Source: Propionibacteriaceae bacterium (GTDB taxonomy: Bacteria > Actinomycetota > Actinomycetes > Propionibacteriales > Propionibacteriaceae). Taken from it: a stretch of DNA of 64,000 bases. Under the pieces are notes generated by a model, which ran no database searches, was not told where the DNA came from, and saw only the letters and a program-made list of their open reading frames with translations. Positions within the stretch are counted from its first letter, which is position 1. Each line of letters starts with the position of its first letter. The position numbers and the translations under genes were made by a program. The stretch lies in NCBI GenBank assembly GCA_009782915.1, contig WRIC01000004.1:53872-117871 (forward strand), given 5' to 3'. Positions 17,255 through 26,363 of the stretch are shown in pieces.

Positions 17255-18336
17255 GTTTGACCCTCCTCCACCACTGAGATGACCTGCTGAGCAAGTAGCT
17301 GGGCACTATCACGGGGAACAACTGCACGACCGGCTTGAGACATAGCCGTCAAACCCTGCGGGTCGTTCATCAAGTTGGTTACTAATTCAACCATGGTTTC
17401 ACTGGTCAACTCGCAGTCTTTCACGATGATCCCTCCCCCTGCTTCCACCAGATCATGGGCGTTCTTCTCCTGTTCACCATTTCCGTGAGGGAGAGGTACG
17501 AAGATTGTTGGCAAACCGACTGTTGCCGTCTCACACACAGTGGCAGCCCCTGCTCGACCAACCATCAGATCAGCAGCTGCATAGGCCTGATCCATGCTGG
17601 AAACATAGGCGAGCGCCTGATATCCCTCGGGCATCGAGGGGGGAACCAAGCCCACATTTGCCTTGCCGGTGATATGGAGGATGGATACTCCCTGGTCACA
17701 CAACTGCCTCGATGCACCCCACAGGGCTTTGTTGAGGCTCATTGCTCCTTGGGACCCACCCGAGACCAGTAGAACGAAATCTTGAGGATCAAGCCCCCAT
17801 TGCTTGCGTGCAGATACTCTGCCTAAGTGACGATCCAGTTGTGATATCTTCTTCGACATGGGCATCCCTGTGACCTGGTGGTTTGGTAGTGCAGTGGAGG
17901 GAAAAGTTACGCAGACCCGAGAAGCAAACCGAGCCCCAATACGGTTAGCCAAACCCGGTACGGCATTGGCTTCATGAACAACAACGGGGATTTTGAGCCA
18001 CCGAGCAGCGATGTAAACAGGTAGACAGGCATATCCACCAAATCCCACCACCACGTCTGCGCCACGGCGCCTCAATATCTTTCGCGCCTGATTGATGGCT
18101 TTCATGAGCCTCAAGGGCATCGTGACTAACGCCCAGGTAATTCGCCTGGGCAGGGGAACCGGATCTATGGTCACCAACTCAAATCCAGCATCAGGCACAA
18201 GGGTTGTCTCCAACCCCTTGGGTGTGCCCACACAAACAATGTCGACATTGTCCTTGATGGCTGTCAGCTCCTGAGCTGTGGCGAGCATAGGTGAGATATG
18301 CCCAGTGGTTCCACCCCCGGCAAGAATGACTCTCAT
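17245..18336 (-). CDS. murG: UDP-GlcNAc : lipid I N-acetylglucosaminyltransferase
   Basis: MurG converts lipid I to lipid II on the inner membrane face. The 363-residue GT28 protein has ILAGGGTTGHISPML at the N-terminus (glycine-rich lipid-pyrophosphate loop), GFGGYACLP near residue 95, LVSGGSQGAMSLN near 190 and the GRAGAATVCE donor-binding motif near 260. It overlaps ftsW upstream by four bases and murC downstream by ten. Confidence 0.96.
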   Translation of the reverse strand: MRVILAGGGTTGHISPMLATAQELTAIKDNVDIVCVGTPKGLETTLVPDAGFELVTIDPVPLPRRITWALVTMPLRLMKAINQARKILRRRGADVVVGFGGYACLPVYIAARWLKIPVVVHEANAVPGLANRIGARFASRVCVTFPSTALPNHQVTGMPMSKKISQLDRHLGRVSARKQWGLDPQDFVLLVSGGSQGAMSLNKALWGASRQLCDQGVSILHITGKANVGLVPPSMPEGYQALAYVSSMDQAYAAADLMVGRAGAATVCETATVGLPTIFVPLPHGNGEQEKNAHDLVEAGGGIIVKDCELTSETMVELVTNLMNDPQGLTAMSQAGRAVVPRDSAQLLAQQVISVVEEGQTWH

Positions 18337-19541
18337 GGACTGACCTTGATGACAGCTTGACGACGAGCCTTGGTTCGTTGTTGGGCTAGCGCCTTGGCAG
18401 CCTGTGGCTCTCTGCGGGCACAGCCCACTAAGAGTCCTATGGCAAAGAGATTGGCCATCAGTGAGGACCCGCCATAGGAAATCATCGGCAACGGGATCCC
18501 GAGAACAGGAATCATACGCGTTGCCACAGCGACATTGGCGAAAGATTGCACAGTCATCCAGGCAACAACACCAACGGCGACGTGCCGTGAAAAATGAGAA
18601 GTGGATTTCAATGCGATGCGCATTCCAGAAAACGCCAGAGCGGCGAAGAGGAAAATGACAGTCAATGTTCCGATCAAACCCAGCTCTTCGCCGATGATAG
18701 CAAATATGTAATCGTTGTGTGCTTCAGCAAGCAAACCCCACTTCTGGCGCGAAGACCCGAGGCCTTGCCCGAACCAACCACCTGAGGCAAGGGCTTGAAT
18801 CCCGCGCCTGGGTTGCAGATTCATCCCATAGGGATCAGAAAGAGGATCGAGATAGGCCAGTATTCTTTGAAGGCGGAAGGGCGCCATTTTCAACATGAGC
18901 AAGACCACGCCGATCGCCGCTACGAACAATGCCATCAGCAGACGCCACGGGGCTCCAGCAACAATCGCCACTATGACGACAATGGCTGCCATGATGAGAG
19001 CCGTTCCAGCATCCTTCTGCGCGAACACCAGTCCGACAAGGCCCAAGGTTCCTGCCAGGAACATTGCCCAGTGGCGAAGATCAGTAAGCACCTTGCTTCT
19101 TTTAGCCAGGTCATGTGCACCCCACAACACAATAGCTAGCTTGGCGAATTCACTGGGCTGGAAACGAGTGAATTCTGGACCGAACTGGACCCAGTTTCGA
19201 TTACCACCGATCTCCACTCCAAAACCGGTAAGAGTCAAGGCGATGAGAACAGCAGCAACTACCAGAGCCGGGAGTCCTAAGAATCGAGTGAACTTCTCTG
19301 AACTGCGCGCAAGAAACACTGCGCCGAGGACTCCCACCACAGCGAAAGCGATCTGTCTTTTGCCGAAGTAATAAGGATCATGGAGCTGAGCTGCGGCGGT
19401 GACTGAAGAAGCCGAGATCACCATCATCAGACCCAGGGTCAGTAACACCGCACTGGTCGCAATCACCACACGATAGTCGAAGAGTGGGTGGGCAAGAGTT
19501 GTTCTCCACAGTGCAGTGTCTTTTTCAGATTGATCGCTCAT
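18333..19541 (-). CDS. ftsW: SEDS-family peptidoglycan polymerase FtsW
   Basis: The 402-residue protein has about ten transmembrane segments and the SEDS signatures: GNRNWVQFGPEFTRFQPSE near residue 120, the DPLSDPYGMN region, the GLGSSRQKWGLLAEAHNDYIFA loop and PMISYGGSS near residue 362. FtsW polymerises lipid II at the septum together with FtsI. Its position between murD and murG and four-base overlaps with both are standard. Confidence 0.95.
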   Translation of the reverse strand: MSDQSEKDTALWRTTLAHPLFDYRVVIATSAVLLTLGLMMVISASSVTAAAQLHDPYYFGKRQIAFAVVGVLGAVFLARSSEKFTRFLGLPALVVAAVLIALTLTGFGVEIGGNRNWVQFGPEFTRFQPSEFAKLAIVLWGAHDLAKRSKVLTDLRHWAMFLAGTLGLVGLVFAQKDAGTALIMAAIVVIVAIVAGAPWRLLMALFVAAIGVVLLMLKMAPFRLQRILAYLDPLSDPYGMNLQPRRGIQALASGGWFGQGLGSSRQKWGLLAEAHNDYIFAIIGEELGLIGTLTVIFLFAALAFSGMRIALKSTSHFSRHVAVGVVAWMTVQSFANVAVATRMIPVLGIPLPMISYGGSSLMANLFAIGLLVGCARREPQAAKALAQQRTKARRQAVIKVSP

Positions 19542-20995
19542 TTTCCCTCCTTAATATGCCTGGCCACCTCAGCAGCAAAGGATTCCCCTCGTTGCGAATA
19601 ACTTTCATACATATCCTGTGACGCACACCCGGGAGCTAACAACACCGTATCGCCTGCGGTAGCCAAACCTGCAGCAGCTACGACAACTTCACTCATGGCT
19701 GAAGTGGTCGAATTTTCTATCTCAACCACCGGTATATCGGGAGCAACACTCGACAATGCTTCCAAGATAACCCCACGGTCGATGCCCAGCACGATGGCTG
19801 CTTTGATCCGAGAGGCATGTTCACTAACGAGATCAAAGAATTGGGTGCCCTTCGCTTGCCCACCTCCAATCCATATCACTGACTCGAAGGCCCTCAAACT
19901 AGCTGAAGCCGCATGAGGATTAGTCGCCTTTGAATCATCAACCCACGTGACATGGTCGTAAACCCCAATGGTTTGGATACGGTGGGGGCCAAGTTCATAG
20001 GTGGATAACCCGTCGCGTACTGCGCGTGCATCGACGCCAAAAGACCGTGCCAAACCCGCAGCAGCTAAAGCATTAGCAACCATGTGGTCGGCCGAGGATG
20101 GCAGATCAGCTACAGATACCAATTCGAGGGCAGAATCCTTACGTTGCGGAATGAAAGCACGATCAACGAGGGTTTCATCCACCACACCCAGCATAGAAAT
20201 CTGGGGAATCCCTGTGGTCAAACCGATCGCTCGGGCTCCATCGACCACGTCAGCTTCCTCCACCATCTGTTCCGTAAGCGGATCACTGGTATAAAAGCAG
20301 CTAGTTGAGACCTGATGATAGATGCGTGCCTTATCCTGGCGATACACGTCCATGGGGTCCAGGTGGTCTGAGGCACCCTCGTACCACTGAAGGTGATCGG
20401 GTTCAACATTGAGCACCACGGCAGAATGCAGGCTGAGCGAGCGCGTCCAGTGGAGTTGGAAGCTCGACAATTCCACAGCCAGGCAATCATAGGTGACCTC
20501 ATCGGTCAATGTTTCCAAGATAGGGCGGCCCACATTACCAACAGCGCTACAGGTGAGCCCCGCTGTGGACAGAATCTTCTCCAGCATGGTGACTGTGGTG
20601 GTTTTTCCATTGGTTCCAGTGATGCCAAGCCAGGGTACGACTCGATCTGGTTGCTGCAATCGCCACGCCAATTCCAGGTCTCCCCAGATGGGGATGTCCT
20701 GGCGATGTGCCTGCAGAAAAATACTGGAAGTCGGTGGCCATCCAGGTGAAGCAATGACTAGATCACAGGAGTCAAGGGTGCTCGTACTTCCCGGGCCGAG
20801 GCGTACCTCTGCTCCAAGAAACTCCAGGAGTGAAGCCTTAGACGTATGGGTGTCATCATCATCAACGACTGTCACCTGGGCACCCAGATGAACCAGTGTG
20901 TCAGCAGCGGAGAAACCGCTCGCACCCAGTCCTGCTACACATACTCGCGCCCTCGACCAGTCACTCAGGCGGTTGGCAGTGGACAGCCAGGTCAT
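19538..20995 (-). CDS. murD: UDP-N-acetylmuramoylalanine--D-glutamate ligase
   Basis: MurD adds D-glutamate to UDP-MurNAc-L-Ala. Visible are CVAGLGASGFSAADTL at the N-terminus, ATP-binding GITGTNGKTTTVTM near 120, the VELSSFQL carbamylated-lysine-domain region, and the WVDDSKATNPHA motif near 330. ATG 20995 gives a 485-residue protein and lies three bases from the mraY stop; a slightly longer start at 21010 overlaps mraY. MurE and MurF, which act next, are not encoded nearby. Confidence 0.95.
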   Translation of the reverse strand: MTWLSTANRLSDWSRARVCVAGLGASGFSAADTLVHLGAQVTVVDDDDTHTSKASLLEFLGAEVRLGPGSTSTLDSCDLVIASPGWPPTSSIFLQAHRQDIPIWGDLELAWRLQQPDRVVPWLGITGTNGKTTTVTMLEKILSTAGLTCSAVGNVGRPILETLTDEVTYDCLAVELSSFQLHWTRSLSLHSAVVLNVEPDHLQWYEGASDHLDPMDVYRQDKARIYHQVSTSCFYTSDPLTEQMVEEADVVDGARAIGLTTGIPQISMLGVVDETLVDRAFIPQRKDSALELVSVADLPSSADHMVANALAAAGLARSFGVDARAVRDGLSTYELGPHRIQTIGVYDHVTWVDDSKATNPHAASASLRAFESVIWIGGGQAKGTQFFDLVSEHASRIKAAIVLGIDRGVILEALSSVAPDIPVVEIENSTTSAMSEVVVAAAGLATAGDTVLLAPGCASQDMYESYSQRGESFAAEVARHIKEGK

Positions 20996-22062
20996 GATCC
21001 CACCACCCATTCAGCGTAGAAGAAACCCACTCCAGCCATCACAGACAACCCGGCGATGATCCAGAACCTGATGACAACAGTGACCTCATCCCAGCCGAGC
21101 ATCTCGAAATGGTGGTGTAAAGGAGCCATCTTGAATAGTCGCCGACCCTTGGTGGCCTTGAAGAAACCCACTTGGGCAATCACTGAGGTGGCTTCCAAAA
21201 CAAAGAGTAAAGCAATGACAATGCCCAAGAGCTCCGTACGAGTCATGATGGCCATCCCTGCAACAGCACCACCGATAGCCAGCGATCCAGTATCACCTAA
21301 GAAGATTTTGGCCGGTCGGGCATTCCACCACAGAAAACCGAACAGACCCCCAGCTAAAGCCATAGCAACCGTTGCAAGATCTCCAGGGTTGCGTACCTCA
21401 TAGCAACGTGGCCCAGCAGTGGCGAGGAAACCACAATATTGCTGATACTGCCAGAAGTTCACGACGAAATAGGCGATGAAAACCATGGCAGCAGAACCAG
21501 TGAGTAATCCGTCTGCCCCATCAGTGAGATTGGCTGCATTAGAGAACCCGCAGATCAAAAAGACCATCCAGATGATAGCGCCCACCACACCCAAGTGAAG
21601 CCAAGGAACATCACGAAGGAAAGACAAGTAGGTGGAGGCAGGTTCCACCCCACGATGGTCAGGAAATTGAAGTGCACAATAGGCGAAGACCACTCCAACG
21701 ATTACTTGTAGGGAGAACTTTGCTTGTGCATTGAGACCTAGCGACTGCGCTTGAGAGATTTTGAGCCAATCATCAACGAAGCCGACAAGACCCAAAGCAA
21801 TGAGCAAACCCAACAGCAACAACCCTGAGGCAGTGATCGGTCGAGCAGGGTCGAGGTGTGAGGCGGCATAACCGGCGATCACAGCAACAATCAAGACGAC
21901 CCCGCCCATGGTGGGGGTTCCACGCTTCACATGGTGTGCGGTTGGGCCGTCGCTACGAATAAACTGCCCATAGGCGTTCTTCTCCAGGAATCTGATCCAG
22001 AATTTCGTACCAATCAGCGTGACCAGAAGAGAAACCCCTCCTGATATGAGGTAATTAAGCAC
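20992..22062 (-). CDS. mraY: Phospho-N-acetylmuramoyl-pentapeptide transferase
   Basis: MraY transfers phospho-MurNAc-pentapeptide to undecaprenyl phosphate, forming lipid I. The multi-pass protein carries KRGTPTMGGVV, FVDDWLK, NLTDGADGL (Mg-binding DGADG) and the PLHHHFE motif. The start is set at GTG 22062 (356 residues): AAGGAG lies just upstream and the resulting N-terminus, a hydrophobic helix then GTKFWIRFL, matches the family, whereas the extra 71 residues of the longest frame do not. murE and murF normally lie between this gene and ftsI. Confidence 0.95.
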   Translation of the reverse strand: MLNYLISGGVSLLVTLIGTKFWIRFLEKNAYGQFIRSDGPTAHHVKRGTPTMGGVVLIVAVIAGYAASHLDPARPITASGLLLLGLLIALGLVGFVDDWLKISQAQSLGLNAQAKFSLQVIVGVVFAYCALQFPDHRGVEPASTYLSFLRDVPWLHLGVVGAIIWMVFLICGFSNAANLTDGADGLLTGSAAMVFIAYFVVNFWQYQQYCGFLATAGPRCYEVRNPGDLATVAMALAGGLFGFLWWNARPAKIFLGDTGSLAIGGAVAGMAIMTRTELLGIVIALLFVLEATSVIAQVGFFKATKGRRLFKMAPLHHHFEMLGWDEVTVVIRFWIIAGLSVMAGVGFFYAEWVVGS

Positions 22063-22132
22063 GAGGACTCCTTTGCCCAGACTCCAGGGATAATTGAAGC
22101 CTAGCGGACTGGATCTTGAACTCCATGGACAC

Positions 22133-23983
22133 TCACCAGAAAAGAGGAAGATCCTCAGGAGTTGCGGTGGACGGTGCAATTCCGTAACGAGGAAGAGCAA
22201 CCTGCAAAATGTCTTGGACCACAGGTGCTGCCCACTGCGTACCCGATCCACCAGGGGTATTGTCCAAAACGACATAGGTCACCAGGTAGGGGTCCTCGGC
22301 CGGAGCAACCCCGATATAGGAAGGGATGATCAATCGGTAACAGCCACATTTGGGATCAATTTTTTGTGCTGTTCCCGATTTCGTGCCAACACGATATCCC
22401 TTCACATTAATGTTGCGGGAATGCTCCTGGGCTAGCTCTTCCATCATGGAGAGCACCTGCTGGGAAGCCTCTTCCGAAATCACTCGTCGTACTGTGGGGG
22501 ACGGCACATCTACTGGTGTTCCGGAACTTGTTGTGGCGCTACGAATCAGTCTCGGTGACACATAGACACCTTTATTGGCGATCGTCGCTACGGCAGCAAC
22601 CTCTTGGAGAGCGGTCACAGACAAACCCTGACCGAAGGAAATATTGTCGCGGGTTTGACCAGACATCGAAGCGTCAGGCAGAAAACCAGACTCTTCGCCA
22701 GGCAACCCTATTCCTGTGGGTGACCCCAGTCCGAAACCCTCCAGATATCCAACGAGTTCCTCCTTGGATAGCTGGCGACTCAACGTGATCGTTCCCACAT
22801 TGGAGGAGCGTACGAGAATACCTGTGGCTGTCAAATGGACAGTGTCATGTCTCCAAGAGTCATTGATATAGGAATCCCCTGATTCGATCTTTCCAGGTAC
22901 GACCACCCGCGAGTGTGGATTGACGATCCCCTTGTCCACTACGGCAGCCATCGTGAGCAACTTCTGGACCGAACCTGGCTCATAGCTGAAACGCGCAGCA
23001 GGAATACCAATGTGAGCAGAGTCCGCCTCACCAATAGAATTAGGATCGAATGTCGGGTAACTTGAGATCGCCAATATTTCACCATGGACTGTCATGGTGA
23101 TAGCCATTCCGAATTTTGCCCGAGAGTTTTTTACGGCCTCGGCAAGACGCTGATCCTGCATATATTGCAGAGGCAAGTCGAGGGTGAGCTCATAGGAAAT
23201 GCCTTCTTGGGGTTCAGTGACCACTGAGGTGCCCATGGGTATTCTGCCGTAGGGGCTTGCCTCAAATATTTCTTCTCCGTCGATGCCAGACAACTGGGCA
23301 TTGAGACTGAGTTCCAAACCGTCGCCACCAGTCCACGGGTATTTCCCTTCTTGGTCGAGCTCCGGGGAATACACCATGTACCCCAAGATATTGGCAGCGA
23401 GGGTGCCATTGGGATAGTTTCGAACAGGTGCTTGTTCGGGAAAGAAACCAACATAACCCAGATCAGAAAGCTTGTCTTGAAGATCCAGGTTGGAGTACGT
23501 CAAAATGCTGGGGGCAAGTACGGTATACCGTAACTCTCCACCTGCTTCATTCTTGGTTGTCGAAAGCTTGTCATAATAAGTCTGATAATCACCACCGAGA
23601 TGGGTGGTCAAAATTCCCGCAATGAGCCCCGGACCTGCCTGGGCTTTGAGGCGGTCTGCCAAAGACATGGATTCACGAATCATTCCATTGGTCGCAATGA
23701 TCGTCGGATCAGCGGTTAACCTGATGGCGGGAACCGACTCAGCCAGCACCTGACCACTACGGTCGGTGATTGTTCCGCGGGTGGCTGGTAATGGCAGAGA
23801 GACCGGTTCGAGTGCCTTGGCAGCATTTCCAGCAGGATCAAATCCTTGGATATATAAACAGCGCACACTCAACACAACTGCGAAAGCTATCAAGAGCACG
23901 AGAAGGGTGGTGGCGCGAGTGTAGGGCTGACCAAGTTTGGCTTGCCATATTGAATTATTCCTCGTGGATCGTGGCTTACTCAT
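22133..23983 (-). CDS. ftsI: Penicillin-binding protein 3 (FtsI), class B transpeptidase
   Basis: FtsI crosslinks septal peptidoglycan. The 616-residue protein has a short cytoplasmic N-terminus, one membrane helix (about 25-45), the dimerisation domain with RGTITDRSGQVLA, then the transpeptidase motifs: SVQK (active-site Ser, in YEPGSVQK), SSN (RSSN) and KSGT. No PASTA domain is present. Its ATG overlaps the ftsL stop by four bases. Only 70 bp separate its stop from the mraY start, a spacer that shows no gene remnant. Confidence 0.95.
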   Translation of the reverse strand: MSKPRSTRNNSIWQAKLGQPYTRATTLLVLLIAFAVVLSVRCLYIQGFDPAGNAAKALEPVSLPLPATRGTITDRSGQVLAESVPAIRLTADPTIIATNGMIRESMSLADRLKAQAGPGLIAGILTTHLGGDYQTYYDKLSTTKNEAGGELRYTVLAPSILTYSNLDLQDKLSDLGYVGFFPEQAPVRNYPNGTLAANILGYMVYSPELDQEGKYPWTGGDGLELSLNAQLSGIDGEEIFEASPYGRIPMGTSVVTEPQEGISYELTLDLPLQYMQDQRLAEAVKNSRAKFGMAITMTVHGEILAISSYPTFDPNSIGEADSAHIGIPAARFSYEPGSVQKLLTMAAVVDKGIVNPHSRVVVPGKIESGDSYINDSWRHDTVHLTATGILVRSSNVGTITLSRQLSKEELVGYLEGFGLGSPTGIGLPGEESGFLPDASMSGQTRDNISFGQGLSVTALQEVAAVATIANKGVYVSPRLIRSATTSSGTPVDVPSPTVRRVISEEASQQVLSMMEELAQEHSRNINVKGYRVGTKSGTAQKIDPKCGCYRLIIPSYIGVAPAEDPYLVTYVVLDNTPGGSGTQWAAPVVQDILQVALPRYGIAPSTATPEDLPLFW

Positions 23984-24477
23984 GGTTGTCCTCCCAGAGT
24001 CTGTGGGTTGACCTGCATGGCATCACGCACACCATCATCAGCTGTGGGATTCGATGGCAGCGTGGGGGCTTTCGAGATGATTGGGACCTCATTTCCCCGT
24101 ACCTTTGCTCCAGAACCAATGATCTCTCCGGTGGGAAGGACCAGCAAGGTGGAGTAAGGGTTAGCCACCATACCCAACTGGGAGGCGGAGTAGGCCAATT
24201 GTTGCGGAGTAAATTGCTTGTCCAAGGCGGCTTGAAGGATTGCCTGCTGGGCGCTGAGTTCATAGGCTTCGTTCTGCAAACCAGCCAACTCAAATCCCTG
24301 TTCCTGGATCTTGGTCTGAAGAAGAAGTTGACCGATCATCCCCACAGCCAACATCGACAACAAGGCGATAGGGAAGGTCGCCTTCGGCCACCTCGATGAT
24401 GCTGCTCGCCCAGATATAGCTCGCAGTGGAACAGGTTTGTGCGGGACGACCACATCGGCATACTCGACGGCACTCAT
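23980..24477 (-). CDS. FtsL-like divisome membrane protein
   Basis: The 165-residue protein has a cytoplasmic N-terminus, one hydrophobic segment (about 36-55) and a following heptad-rich region (KIQEQGFELAGLQNEAYELSAQQAILQ) that would form the coiled coil with FtsB, then a proline-rich tail. Sequence similarity is weak as usual for FtsL; the call rests on topology and on its place between rsmH and ftsI. ATG 24477 overlaps the rsmH stop by four bases; the longer frame upstream lies within rsmH. Confidence 0.85.
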   Translation of the reverse strand: MSAVEYADVVVPHKPVPLRAISGRAASSRWPKATFPIALLSMLAVGMIGQLLLQTKIQEQGFELAGLQNEAYELSAQQAILQAALDKQFTPQQLAYSASQLGMVANPYSTLLVLPTGEIIGSGAKVRGNEVPIISKAPTLPSNPTADDGVRDAMQVNPQTLGGQP

Positions 24478-25421
24478 GACAACACCTCTTTTCTTCTGAT
24501 GACCCTTAGTCGAGCTGAGGAAGCTCGCGGATTTGAAGCAATCTCCTGCTCGCTGGCTGATTGCGCACCCCTGGTCACAGGAGAAAAACGCGCTTGGTGG
24601 GCTTCGGGGATCACAGGCAAACCAAGGGGAACCTGGTCGGAACATGCTTCAGCAAAGACCTTTTTGACGAGGCGATCCTCCCCCGAGTGGTAACTCAACA
24701 CCGCCAGAAATCCGCCAGGATTGAGCACACCCAGCCCCTGGGGTAACCCGGAGGTGAGAAGGTTGCGCTCGGAGTTCACCTCCATACGTACGGCTTGGAA
24801 AACACGCTTCGCCCGGTGGCCAATTCTTTTAGCAGAACGCGGAATCGCTTCAGTGACGGTTTCCACGAGCTGTTGAGATGTCTCGAAGGGTTGGATCTCT
24901 CGCTGGGCGACAATTGCTCGAGCGATACGACGAGCATGGCTCTCGTCTCCGTAGTGACGAAAGATGGACTCCAACTGCGTGGCGGAATAGGTATTGACGA
25001 CGTCCGCTGCTGACAGTTGTGAGGTGTCTCCATCCATGCGCATGTCCAGCGGGGAATCCTGGGCATAAGAAAAGCCACGCTCAATGGAGTCGATTTGGAG
25101 GCTAGATAAACCAAGATCAAACAAGACAGTATCAACTGTGCGTCCATCGACCACGTCTTCAAGGTGATCGAAGGTGGTGTGGTGAATTTCCATGCGGTCA
25201 CGGTGGTCGGCTAGGGCTACCTGGGCGGCGTCGATCGCCTGAGGGTCGCGATCGATGCCGATAAGTGTGAGATCAGGATAACGGTTGAGGGCTGCGAGAC
25301 TATGGCCCCCAAGGCCGAGGGTGGCATCCACCATCACAGATCCTGGGGCAGACAGCGCTGGGGCGAGAAGAGTCAAAATCTCCTCGCACATCACAGGAAT
25401 ATGGGTATAGGTCTGCATCAT
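24474..25421 (-). CDS. rsmH: 16S rRNA (cytosine(1402)-N4)-methyltransferase
   Basis: RsmH (MraW) methylates C1402 in the ribosomal P site. The 315-residue protein opens with HIPVMCEEIL, then the SAM-binding DATLGLGGHSLAAL, GIDRDPQAI, FDLGLSSLQID, RGFSYAQDSPLDMRM, and the C-terminal FLAVLSYHSGEDRLVK block, all at family positions. It is translationally coupled to both mraZ and ftsL. Confidence 0.97.
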   Translation of the reverse strand: MMQTYTHIPVMCEEILTLLAPALSAPGSVMVDATLGLGGHSLAALNRYPDLTLIGIDRDPQAIDAAQVALADHRDRMEIHHTTFDHLEDVVDGRTVDTVLFDLGLSSLQIDSIERGFSYAQDSPLDMRMDGDTSQLSAADVVNTYSATQLESIFRHYGDESHARRIARAIVAQREIQPFETSQQLVETVTEAIPRSAKRIGHRAKRVFQAVRMEVNSERNLLTSGLPQGLGVLNPGGFLAVLSYHSGEDRLVKKVFAEACSDQVPLGLPVIPEAHQARFSPVTRGAQSASEQEIASNPRASSARLRVIRRKEVLS

Positions 25422-25849
25422 GATGGTGTCCTTGGGACAATTTCTCCATCAAAGTCTGCGAACTTTTCGTCCAGAGACTCGGCGTACTTGATCCATCGCT
25501 CGGGATTCCATATCTCGATGCGATTACCTGCGCCAATGACCACGACCTCTTTGTCTAGTCCGGCCCATAACCGCTGAACAGGGGTGATGGTGATTCTTCC
25601 TTGCTTGTCAGGGTTGGCGTCTTCGGCACGAGAATGTGACCAGCGCTGATATTCCCGGACTTGACGGAAGGTGGAGGGTGCCTCATAGATGGGGTTCATC
25701 ATGCGGTTGAGAACCTCGCGGGGGTAGACCGACAGACATCTTTCTTGTTCACAAACAACAGTGACATCGTTGGTCAACTCGATGCGAAAACGTGAGGGCA
25801 GGGTTAAGCGAGATTTCTCATCAAGCTTAGGCATCTCCATCCCACGCAT
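25418..25849 (-). CDS. mraZ: Transcriptional regulator MraZ
   Basis: MraZ is a two-domain SpoVT/AbrB-like DNA-binding protein that represses its own division cluster. The 143-residue protein has the first repeat KLDEKSRLTLPSRFR near the N-terminus and the second, DKQGRITITPVQRLWAGLDKEVVVIG, near residue 80. GAGGTGAG precedes the ATG. A set of TGGG-type boxes with 10-bp spacing lies directly upstream. Confidence 0.95.
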   Translation of the reverse strand: MRGMEMPKLDEKSRLTLPSRFRIELTNDVTVVCEQERCLSVYPREVLNRMMNPIYEAPSTFRQVREYQRWSHSRAEDANPDKQGRITITPVQRLWAGLDKEVVVIGAGNRIEIWNPERWIKYAESLDEKFADFDGEIVPRTPS

Positions 25850-25894
25850 GACTCACCTCGTTTCCCCGCGATGCTCCCAGTGTAGGACTTTTCA

Positions 25895-25930
25895 CCCACA
25901 TTCGTCCACCTATCCCCACCATTTCCCACC
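25895..25930 (-). promoter_or_regulatory. Putative MraZ operator upstream of mraZ
   Basis: On the minus strand TGGG (once TGGA) recurs at exact 10-bp steps: the complementary CCCA/TCCA words begin at 25895, 25905, 25915 and 25925. In E. coli, MraZ is known to bind TGGGN direct repeats with 10-bp periodicity before mraZ. The phasing and position fit autoregulation of the division cluster here; binding is inferred. Confidence 0.6.
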
Positions 25931-25978
25931 TTGTGGGCGGAAAACATCCCACTGAAGTGGACGATTTTCTTTAGAGCG

Positions 25979-26344
25979 TCATTCTTCGAGGCGATCGCGC
26001 CAGCGCTTCTCCATGCGATCCATGAAACTAGGCGCCGATGGGGAGGTCGATGAACTGGTGACACCCACTGAATCACTGGCCGATGGCGACCAGCCAGACA
26101 AGACAAGGATGGCGCACACCAACATCAGCACAAACCCAGCCACAGAAATCAGCCAGGTGGTCGACATTCCCACCACGAGAGCAATCATGCCGACCAGGAA
26201 ACCCAAGGCACCAAGGATCGTCTTGGTGGGATGAATCCGGCGATGTGGTTTCGTGAGCTTGGAGGCAAGCTTCGGATCTTGAGCTGTGAAAGTTGCTTCC
26301 AACTCTTCGAGGAGTTTGCGTTCTTCATGGGTGAGTGCCATCAC
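25979..26344 (-). CDS. DUF3040 membrane protein
   Basis: The 121-residue protein starts with LTHEERKLLEELEATFTAQDPKLASKL, the DUF3040 signature, followed by two adjacent transmembrane helices (about 43-85) and an acidic or charged tail. DUF3040 is restricted to actinobacteria and commonly lies next to mraZ. Function is unknown. A GGAGGAGTG site precedes the ATG. Confidence 0.88.
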   Translation of the reverse strand: MMALTHEERKLLEELEATFTAQDPKLASKLTKPHRRIHPTKTILGALGFLVGMIALVVGMSTTWLISVAGFVLMLVCAILVLSGWSPSASDSVGVTSSSTSPSAPSFMDRMEKRWRDRLEE

Positions 26345-26363
26345 TCCTCCTTCCGTTGGAGAA

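Noticed and set aside
22063..22275. A 71-residue N-terminal extension of MraY
   Set aside because: It overlaps the ftsI end, does not look like MraY, and GTG 22062 has a proper ribosome binding site.
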